Source of the DNA: Novosphingopyxis baekryungensis DSM 16222
GTDB taxonomy: Bacteria; Pseudomonadota; Alphaproteobacteria; Sphingomonadales; Sphingomonadaceae
Assembly (NCBI RefSeq): GCF_000420305.1
Contig: NZ_ATUR01000003.1
Location: 372,001-436,000, forward strand
DNA length: 64,000 bases
Direction of reading: 5' to 3'
Part shown: piece by piece, positions 58,031 through 64,000 of the stretch
How positions within the stretch are numbered: the stretch's first letter is position 1
How the letters are laid out: each line of letters opens with the position of its first letter
Program-made: the position numbers and the translations under genes
Notes under the pieces: model-generated
What the model was told of the DNA's origin: nothing
Database searches by the model: none
The model's input: the letters and a program-made list of their open reading frames with translations, nothing else

Positions 58031-60792
58031 CAGAATTGGGTTCCTACATTGAATGTAAAGGTCTTGGGGTCGTCGCCTTCCTGCTTCATCAGCTGGGTCG
58101 CCACGTCGATACGCAGCGGACCGAAAGGCGAATTCCAGTTCACGCCGGCACCAACCGAGATACGCGGCTTGGCGCTGTCACCGACGAAACGCTCCTGATA
58201 GGGCGTGCCCGTCTGTGTGAACACCGTCGTGCCCGTCGGGCAGACCATGCCGGAACCAGCCACCGGCGCGCTGCTGTCGGGGCTGATGCAGAACACATTG
58301 CCGCTGCTGTCGGTCGGCGTGGTCGTCAGACGCGGATCGCCGGGCAGGAAGGTGTCGGTAAGCGGGGCGGTAATATCGAACAGCGAACCCACATCGACGA
58401 AGATCGACGGACGCAGGCCCAGTTCCGCAACCCCCGCACCCAGCGGGATCTGCAGTTCGAGACGGCCCAGATAATAAGCCCGCCCGCCGATGGCGTTGTC
58501 CTGGATCTGGTTGCGATCGGCCGGGAACAGCGGATTGCCATTATCGTCCAGCACGATGTCCGAGACGACATTGCTGGCGCCGCACGGGACCGGATCGGCC
58601 CCCTCGGCGCCCGCGCAAAGCACCGGCGCACGCTGCACGCGTGGGCCGACGCCGCGAATGTCGAAACCGCGAATTTGCGGCTCGCCCAGGAAGAAGCGGT
58701 CGGTCAGACGGATGTCATCGACGCCCTGCGATTCCAGCCCGCGGTTTTCCAGCGGGTGGATATATCCGCCCTCTGCCGTCGCCGCGAGGACGAAGTCACC
58801 GAACAGCCGCCAATATTTGCCACCCTGCAGCTTGGTCCGAAGAAACTTCACATCGCCGCCCAGGCCTGCAAAATCCTGCGTCAGCGTGGCGAACTGCCCG
58901 CGCGTCGGGCGGAAACGGTTGTCGCGCGCGTCATAGCTGAGCGAATAGCTGATCTGCGAGGTGATGCGATTGCCCTCGGCGTCGCACAGATAGCGGTTGA
59001 TCAGGCGCGGATCACATTCCAGATTGCCATCGCCGTCGATATCGCTGCGGAACTGATCGGCCACCGACACATCGTCATTCACCAGGCTGTAGCGCAGCGA
59101 GCCATAGAGATATTCGTTGATCGGCACGCCGAGGCCCAGCTGCGCACCGGTCGATACCTGGCTGTAATTGGTCGTGCGATCATTGTTCGCGCCGAAAAAG
59201 AAGCTGCTGAAATCCTTGCGGAAAATATCGCCGCTGACGGCGATGTTCCGGTCGAACAGATAAGGTTCGGTAAAGCCCAGCTGCACCGACTTGTTGTAGC
59301 TGGAATAGCTTGCGCTTGCGCGCAGGGTCTGCCCCTTGCCGCGGAAGTTGCGCTGCTGGATCGAGCCGGAGAAAATGAAATTCTCGATACTGGAGAAGCC
59401 AGCGGACAGCGTCAGCTCACCGGTCGATCGTTCTTCGACATCGGTCGACAGGATGATGCGGTCAGGCGCGCTGCCCTGACGCTGCTTGATCTCCAGACCT
59501 TCCTGGAAATAGCCGAGCGACTTGATCCGGTTGGCCGAACGCTGCACCTGGAAACTATTGAAGGCATCGCCTTCCGCCAGACGGAATTCGCGGCGCACCA
59601 CCTTGTCTTCGGTCACGCGGTTGCCGTTGATCTCCACCTCTTCGACATAGGTCCGGTCGGAGTCTGCGACCACGAAGGTGACCGCCATGGTATGGTCTTC
59701 GCGGTTCGGCTCGAAATTCGGGCGGACATCGGCAAAGGCATAGCCGAACAGGCCGGCCGTCTCGGTCAGGCTTTCGACGGTATCCTCGACCAGCTTGGCA
59801 TTATACCACTGGCCTTCCTTGATCGCGAGATTGCGGGTCAGCGCCGCGCTGTCGAAATCGCGAATTTCGCTTTCCACCGACACATCGCCGAATTTGTAGC
59901 GTTCGCCCTCTTCCACCACATAGGTGATGATGAAGTCTTCCTTGTCCGGCGTCAGCTCGGCCACGGCGGAGACGACGCGGAAATCGGCATAACCCTCGGT
60001 CAGATAGAATTGGCGCAGCTTCTGCTGGTCATAGGCCAGACGGTCCGGATCGTAGCTGGTGGCGGAGGAAAAGAAGCGGAAGAAGCGAGACTGTTTGGTC
60101 GCCATTTCGCTGCGCAGCGCGCTGTCGCCGAATTCCTCATTGCCGATGATGTTGATCGCGCGGACCTTGGACTTCGGCCCTTCGGTGATCTCGAACACGA
60201 TATCGACGCGGTTCTGGTCAAGCTGGACGGCCTTGGGCTCCACGCTTGCGGCGAAGCGACCCTGGCGCTTGTACAGCTCGATGATGCGGGCCACGTCGGC
60301 ACGCACCTTGGAACGCGTGAATATCTGCCGCGGCGCAAGCCGGATTTCCGGCACGATCTTCTCATCCTTGAGGCGCTTGTTGCCCTCGATCAGGATGCGG
60401 TTGATGACCGGATTTTCCTCGACAGTGATCAGCACCGCGCCATTGTCGTTGCGGATGCTGTAATCGGCAAACAGCTCGGTCTGCGCCAGATCGCGCAGCG
60501 CCTCATCCGCGGCCTCGGGCGTGTAGACCTGGCCGGGCCGCAGTTTGACATAAGTAAGCACGGTCTGCGGCTCGAGCCGCTGCGTTCCCGCGACGGCAAT
60601 GGTGCGGATGACGTCCTGTCCGGGACGGGTCGCATCGCTTTGCGCGGTGCCGGTCGCAGGCGGTGTGGGCGTGGTCTGTCCAGACGCCTGCTCCTGCGCC
60701 GCTGCCGGCATGGCCACCGCCGTCAGGATCGTTCCGCCGAGCAGAGCGACCACGAACCGCTTGCGGTCCCGCTTAGGAAAACTCGCTGTCAT
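58030..60792 (-). CDS. bamA: Outer membrane protein assembly factor BamA
   Basis: The 920-residue core of the BAM complex. It has a signal peptide (about 1-32), a Thr/Pro/Gln linker, five POTRA domains (from about VIRTIAVAGTQRLEPQTVLTY near 62 to about 430), and a 16-stranded barrel ending in the Phe of FNVGTQF. The barrel signature FRGKGQTLRASASYSS and RGFDIRGVGPR (the VRGF/Y lid-loop motif) are present. It is longer than the 810 residues of E. coli BamA because of longer loops. It follows rseP by 117 bases and is coupled to ompH. Confidence 0.97.
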   Translation of the reverse strand: MTASFPKRDRKRFVVALLGGTILTAVAMPAAAQEQASGQTTPTPPATGTAQSDATRPGQDVIRTIAVAGTQRLEPQTVLTYVKLRPGQVYTPEAADEALRDLAQTELFADYSIRNDNGAVLITVEENPVINRILIEGNKRLKDEKIVPEIRLAPRQIFTRSKVRADVARIIELYKRQGRFAASVEPKAVQLDQNRVDIVFEITEGPKSKVRAINIIGNEEFGDSALRSEMATKQSRFFRFFSSATSYDPDRLAYDQQKLRQFYLTEGYADFRVVSAVAELTPDKEDFIITYVVEEGERYKFGDVSVESEIRDFDSAALTRNLAIKEGQWYNAKLVEDTVESLTETAGLFGYAFADVRPNFEPNREDHTMAVTFVVADSDRTYVEEVEINGNRVTEDKVVRREFRLAEGDAFNSFQVQRSANRIKSLGYFQEGLEIKQRQGSAPDRIILSTDVEERSTGELTLSAGFSSIENFIFSGSIQQRNFRGKGQTLRASASYSSYNKSVQLGFTEPYLFDRNIAVSGDIFRKDFSSFFFGANNDRTTNYSQVSTGAQLGLGVPINEYLYGSLRYSLVNDDVSVADQFRSDIDGDGNLECDPRLINRYLCDAEGNRITSQISYSLSYDARDNRFRPTRGQFATLTQDFAGLGGDVKFLRTKLQGGKYWRLFGDFVLAATAEGGYIHPLENRGLESQGVDDIRLTDRFFLGEPQIRGFDIRGVGPRVQRAPVLCAGAEGADPVPCGASNVVSDIVLDDNGNPLFPADRNQIQDNAIGGRAYYLGRLELQIPLGAGVAELGLRPSIFVDVGSLFDITAPLTDTFLPGDPRLTTTPTDSSGNVFCISPDSSAPVAGSGMVCPTGTTVFTQTGTPYQERFVGDSAKPRISVGAGVNWNSPFGPLRIDVATQLMKQEGDDPKTFTFNVGTQF

Positions 60793-60909
60793 CTAAATCC
60801 CGTTCCCTTACCAGCCGTAGCCGGACCCTTGGCCGCCAGGTTTACCGGGGCCTTTGCAATCGGGCGTCGCCTTGCACCATGTGCGCGGCCCGATCAAGAA
60901 AGCTTCGCC

Positions 60910-62022
60910 TTAGAACAGGCCGAAGGACGACAGATCGTTGAAGGTCACCAGCAGCATGAATGCGATCACGACCGCGAACCCCGTCCGATAGGCCCATTCC
61001 ACGGCCTGCGGCTCAACCGGTTTGCGGCGCACCGCCTCCAATGCGTACATCAGCAGATGGCCTCCATCGAGCATCGGAATTGGCAGCAGGTTAATGAACC
61101 CCAAGTTAATCGAGATGAGCGCGATGAAGCCGATGAATGCATAGACGCCGAGGCTCAATTGTTCGCCCGATACTTGCGCGATCTTGAGCGGTCCGCCCAG
61201 TTCCTTCACCGAACGGCGGCCGCTGATAACCTGACCAAGCGTGGTCACCATCAGCCGAACGACTTCGCCAACCTGCTTGGTCGCGGCGATCGGCGCCTCC
61301 CAGACGGGAACCTCGCGGATGATTTGCTTGGGCCAGGGCACGCCGAGCATGCCGAACTTGTAATCATTGCCGAAACGGTCCCGCTCCAAGCGGTTGCCGA
61401 TCGTGCCGTTCAGCGCCAGCGTCTGCCCTGCCCGTTCCACCTCGATCACCACCGCCTCGTCGGGGTGGATCGACACCTCGCGCGCCATCGCACCGAAGGT
61501 GTCCGTGCGCGTTCCGGCGACGGACAGGATGCGATCGCCCGGCTGCAGGCCATAGCTTTGCGCCGCGCTGCCTTCCTGCACCGCGGGCACCACACTGGGC
61601 GTGACCGGCTGGCCGAATGCCAGGAAGAAACCGGCAAAGATCAGGATCGCGATCACGAAATTGGTGATCGGCCCGGCGGCCACGATGATGGCGCGCTGCC
61701 ACAGGGGCTTGGCCTGAAACATCTGGTCGCGCTCGGCCTGCGGCAGGGAATCGAAGGCGGGATTGGGCTGACTGGCCGCGCCCATATCGCCGGCAAACTG
61801 GACATAGCCGCCCAGCGGCAGCGCGCCGATCTTCCAGCGCGTGCCGCGGCTGTCGGTCCAGCCCGCCAGTTCCTTGCCAAATCCGATGGAAAAGGCATCG
61901 GCCTTCACGCCGAACAGCCGCCCGGCCCAATAATGCCCATATTCGTGCACGAACACGAGGCTGCCGATCACGATGCCAAAGGCAAGCAGCGTCAGCAAAA
62001 CGCCAGGACCTTCAGTCACCAC
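60910..62022 (-). CDS. rseP: RIP metalloprotease RseP (site-2 protease)
   Basis: An intramembrane zinc protease that cleaves anti-sigma factors and signal-peptide remnants. The 370-residue protein has the zinc motif HEYGH (26-30) in helix 1, a PDZ domain in the periplasm (about 110-200, YGLQPGDRILSVAGT), and the C-terminal LLPIPMLDGGHLL motif with the third ligand Asp. The start is one of two adjacent GTG codons (62022 or 62019), inside the dxr gene end; GGGAG lies 9 bases upstream of 62022. Confidence 0.95.
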   Translation of the reverse strand: MVTEGPGVLLTLLAFGIVIGSLVFVHEYGHYWAGRLFGVKADAFSIGFGKELAGWTDSRGTRWKIGALPLGGYVQFAGDMGAASQPNPAFDSLPQAERDQMFQAKPLWQRAIIVAAGPITNFVIAILIFAGFFLAFGQPVTPSVVPAVQEGSAAQSYGLQPGDRILSVAGTRTDTFGAMAREVSIHPDEAVVIEVERAGQTLALNGTIGNRLERDRFGNDYKFGMLGVPWPKQIIREVPVWEAPIAATKQVGEVVRLMVTTLGQVISGRRSVKELGGPLKIAQVSGEQLSLGVYAFIGFIALISINLGFINLLPIPMLDGGHLLMYALEAVRRKPVEPQAVEWAYRTGFAVVIAFMLLVTFNDLSSFGLF

Positions 62023-63181
62023 CGCAATATTCTCCCACCAACTCCGACATACGCGCCCTGATAGACCGGTCCACGGTGAATATGTCCTGAAGACCGGAGG
62101 GCGGCGCGATGTCCGCCGCGTCGAGCACCCGCTCCACCAGCGCCGCAATATCGAGGAAAGCGATGCGCCCGCCTAGAAACGCGGCAACGGCCACTTCATT
62201 GGCGGCGTTCAGCGTGGCGGGCGCGGTGCCGCCCTGCCGCAGCGCCGCGCGGGCCAGCCGGAGCGCGGGAAAGCGATCCTCATCCGGGGCTTCGAAATCC
62301 AGCCTGCCGACCGCAGCGAGGTCGAGCGGACCGCAGCCCGTCTCGATCCGTGCGGGCCAGGCCAGCGCGCTGGCGATCGGCACCTTCATATCGGTCGGCC
62401 CCATCTGCGCCAGCGTGGAGCAATCCTTATATTCCACCATGGAATGCACCACCGATTGCGGGTGCACCAGGATGTCGATCCGCTCCTCGCCCACCGGAAA
62501 CAGATGAAAGGCTTCGATCAGTTCGAGCCCCTTGTTCATCATCGTGGCGCTGTCGACGGAGATTTTCGCGCCCATCGACCAGTTGGGATGTGCCACGGCC
62601 TGCGCGGGCGTGACGGCTTTCATCCGTTCGCGCGTCCAGTCCCGGAACGGCCCGCCGCTTGCGGTCAGGATCAGGCGGCGCACGTCGGCAATGCGGCCAC
62701 CGGCCAGGCACTGGAACAGCGCATTATGCTCGGAATCGACCGGCAACAGGGTGGCCCCGCTGCGCTCGACCGCGGCCATCATCAGCGCGCCGGCGGATAC
62801 CAGCGACTCCTTGTTGGCCAGCGCCACCGTCCGGCCATGCTCTATCGCGGCCATGGTCGGCTCCAGCCCGGCGCAGCCGACGATGGCGGCCATCGTCCAG
62901 TCGGGGTCCATATCCGCCGCATCGACCAACGCCTGCTTGCCCGCGGCCACGCGAGTGCCCGTGCCGGACAAGGCGGTTTTCAGATCCTCATAGCGCCGCT
63001 CGTCCGCGATCACCGCCAGCTTGGCATCGAACTCGCGCGCCAGCTTCGCCAGACCATCGACATCGCCATGGGCGGTGAGCGCCTGGACGGCATAGGCCTG
63101 CCGATCCCGCCGGACGAGATCGAGGGTGGAGGTGCCGACAGACCCCGTCGCGCCAAAAATGCTGATCGTCCGCGCGGTCAC
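62012..63181 (-). CDS. dxr: 1-deoxy-D-xylulose 5-phosphate reductoisomerase
   Basis: Converts deoxyxylulose phosphate to methylerythritol phosphate, the committed step of the MEP isoprenoid route. The 389-residue protein has the NADPH motif ISIFGATGSVGTSTL (6-20), ALANKESLVSAG, the metal site PVDSEHNALFQCL, LTASGGPFR and HPNWSMGAKISVDSATMMNKGLE (in two parts). The GTG at 63181 overlaps the cdsA stop (GTGA) and gives the standard N-terminus; codons before it lie within cdsA. Its product feeds carotenoids and quinones. Confidence 0.96.
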   Translation of the reverse strand: MTARTISIFGATGSVGTSTLDLVRRDRQAYAVQALTAHGDVDGLAKLAREFDAKLAVIADERRYEDLKTALSGTGTRVAAGKQALVDAADMDPDWTMAAIVGCAGLEPTMAAIEHGRTVALANKESLVSAGALMMAAVERSGATLLPVDSEHNALFQCLAGGRIADVRRLILTASGGPFRDWTRERMKAVTPAQAVAHPNWSMGAKISVDSATMMNKGLELIEAFHLFPVGEERIDILVHPQSVVHSMVEYKDCSTLAQMGPTDMKVPIASALAWPARIETGCGPLDLAAVGRLDFEAPDEDRFPALRLARAALRQGGTAPATLNAANEVAVAAFLGGRIAFLDIAALVERVLDAADIAPPSGLQDIFTVDRSIRARMSELVGEYCGGD

Positions 63182-63975
63182 ATCATCCACCAAAGCCAGA
63201 GCAAAGCCACCAGCGGCGCGACCGGGACCAGCCCGTCGAGCCGGTCCATCACCCCGCCATGGCCGGGCAGCAGATCGCCGCTATCCTTCACCCCGGCGCG
63301 GCGCTTCAGGAAGCTTTCGAAAAAATCGCCGGCCTGCGCCAGAATGGACAGCACGCCGCTGAACAGCGCCAGCTCCAGCGGCAGCCGCCCGAAATAATGG
63401 AACAGCAGGCCGCAACCAAGGGCGCTCAAAATGCCGCCAATGCCGCCGGACCAGGTTTTCTTCGGGCTGATGGCGGGCCAGATTTTGGGGCCGCCGAGGC
63501 TCTTGCCCACAAAGAATGCGCCGATATCCGTGGCCCACACCAGGGAGAGCGCCCACATCGCAATCTCGTGGCCAAAATCCAGCTCCCGCAGGAACACCAG
63601 CGCCACCGCCGGCAACCCGGCATAGAACAGCCCGAGCGACAGCCGCACCGATTGCGCGCCGATCGCCAGAACGCCGGTCATCAGCACAAAGACGAGCAGT
63701 ACCGTGATCGACGGCCCCGGAAAAGGGGCCTGCGGGGCCAGCAGCAGCAGCGGCACCGTGATCGCCGCCTGGGCAAGACGGCGTTTATAGCCCTCCTTCA
63801 CCAGATCGGACCACTCGCCCATCATCAGAATGGAACCGAGCGACACCAGCGCCCAGAAATACAGGCCGCCCAGCCAGATATCGCCTAGCGCCAGCACGAT
63901 GAGCGCCAGGCCCACGGTGGCCCGGCGGACCAGTTCCCGCTGGAAATGCGGGCGGATGGCGGCGGTCAGGCTCAT
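63178..63975 (-). CDS. cdsA: Phosphatidate cytidylyltransferase
   Basis: Makes CDP-diacylglycerol for phospholipid synthesis in the inner membrane. The 265-residue protein has about seven helices and the family signature SFLKRRAGVKDSGDLLPGHG followed by GVMDRLDG near the C-terminus (S-x-x-K-R-x4-K-D-x-G...HGGxxDR). The ATG at 63975 overlaps the stop of the upstream gene by 4 bases and its own stop overlaps dxr. The position between uppS and dxr is the conserved one. Confidence 0.96.
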   Translation of the reverse strand: MSLTAAIRPHFQRELVRRATVGLALIVLALGDIWLGGLYFWALVSLGSILMMGEWSDLVKEGYKRRLAQAAITVPLLLLAPQAPFPGPSITVLLVFVLMTGVLAIGAQSVRLSLGLFYAGLPAVALVFLRELDFGHEIAMWALSLVWATDIGAFFVGKSLGGPKIWPAISPKKTWSGGIGGILSALGCGLLFHYFGRLPLELALFSGVLSILAQAGDFFESFLKRRAGVKDSGDLLPGHGGVMDRLDGLVPVAPLVALLWLWWMM

Positions 63976-64000
63976 CGCCCGCCGAAACGCCGTTCGCGCG
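63972..64000 (-). CDS. uppS: C-terminal end of isoprenyl transferase UppS (cut by window edge)
   Basis: Only the last eight codons are visible: RERRFGGR then TGA, overlapping the cdsA start by 4 bases (ATGA). An ending in RERRFGG is typical of undecaprenyl diphosphate synthase, and uppS precedes cdsA in this conserved cluster. Identity rests on these few residues plus gene order. Confidence 0.55.

Noticed and set aside
58036-62061. A 1341-codon open frame on the plus strand opposite bamA and rseP
   Set aside because: It is a shadow of strongly biased GC-rich codons on the other strand. Its product is Arg/His/Ala-rich with no domain, and bamA, rseP and the end of dxr are certain on the minus strand.
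1-64000. CRISPR arrays, insertion sequences, prophage or toxin-antitoxin modules
   Set aside because: No regularly spaced long repeats, transposase-like frames with terminal repeats, phage structural genes or small toxin pairs were found by reading both strands.

Overview
The window is gene-dense, high-GC chromosomal DNA from an alphaproteobacterium, most likely of the order Sphingomonadales. The main reasons are an F1-ATPase inhibitor zeta subunit gene (DUF1476, an alphaproteobacterial family), a ctaC-ctaD-ctaB-small ORF-ctaG-ctaE-DUF983-SURF1-thrC cluster, an adjacent carotenoid ketolase/hydroxylase pair (crtW-crtZ), and the layout uppS-cdsA-dxr-rseP-bamA-ompH-fabZ. Most cluster members touch or overlap by 1-4 bases (ATGA, TGATG, GTGA, TTGA), so the region looks organised as translationally coupled operons. 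I see no insertion sequence, phage, CRISPR array or rRNA.

Layout. 1-2.5 kb: tail of a solute-binding protein, a DUF4112 protein, a periplasmic RNase T2 and a small membrane protein. 2.5-7.1 kb (minus): nadA and nadC separated by two tandem DUF2254 membrane proteins. 7.1-11.2 kb (minus): DUF4230 protein, metallo-beta-lactamase-fold hydrolase, a zeta subunit-BolA-Grx4 operon and a quinone oxidoreductase. 11.3-14.7 kb (plus): crtW-crtZ, DUF3147, an SMP-30 lactonase and a PepSY-like membrane protein. 14.7-20.4 kb (plus): CoA-transferase subunits A and B with two lipoprotein phosphatase-like genes between them, then a serine hydrolase and a lipoprotein esterase. 20.4-25.1 kb: a lower-GC island, a SulP transporter, a glutathione transferase and an orphan ThDP enzyme. 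25.3-31.1 kb: CsbD, EVE, an IPNS-like oxygenase, a fasciclin lipoprotein, folate genes, a methyltransferase and thrC. 31.2-37.6 kb: cytochrome c oxidase subunits and assembly factors. 37.8-41.7 kb: pyrE-pdxJ-acpS-lepB and an AI-2E family permease. 41.8-46.4 kb: flavin oxidoreductase, lipoprotein, glutathione transferase, acetyltransferase and kup. 46.5-51.5 kb: cytochrome c maturation genes ccmCDEFGHI. 51.5-56.4 kb: leucine-type dehydrogenase, tRNA-His(GTG), and an Nramp-like transporter with pxpABC (5-oxoproline salvage). 56.5-64 kb: rpmE and the fabZ-ompH-bamA-rseP-dxr-cdsA envelope and isoprenoid cluster.

The biology is coherent. Cytochrome c oxidase and cytochrome c maturation build the aerobic respiratory chain. 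The crt genes make oxidised carotenoids from isoprenoids supplied by dxr. The bamA cluster builds the outer membrane. Several accessory hydrolases and transporters suggest scavenging.

The points I find most worth a second look are: a 23-bp tandem duplication at the ccmH/ccmI junction that creates an 8-codon coupling ORF; an ORF-less stretch near 8.9 kb between a sigma-54-like promoter and a two-way terminator (possible small RNA); a catalytically degenerate phosphatase paralogue lodged between the two CoA-transferase subunit genes; and an Nramp-fold transporter lacking the metal motif, coupled to pxpABC. All calls come from reading the sequence. No database search was run, and family names rest on recalled motifs.
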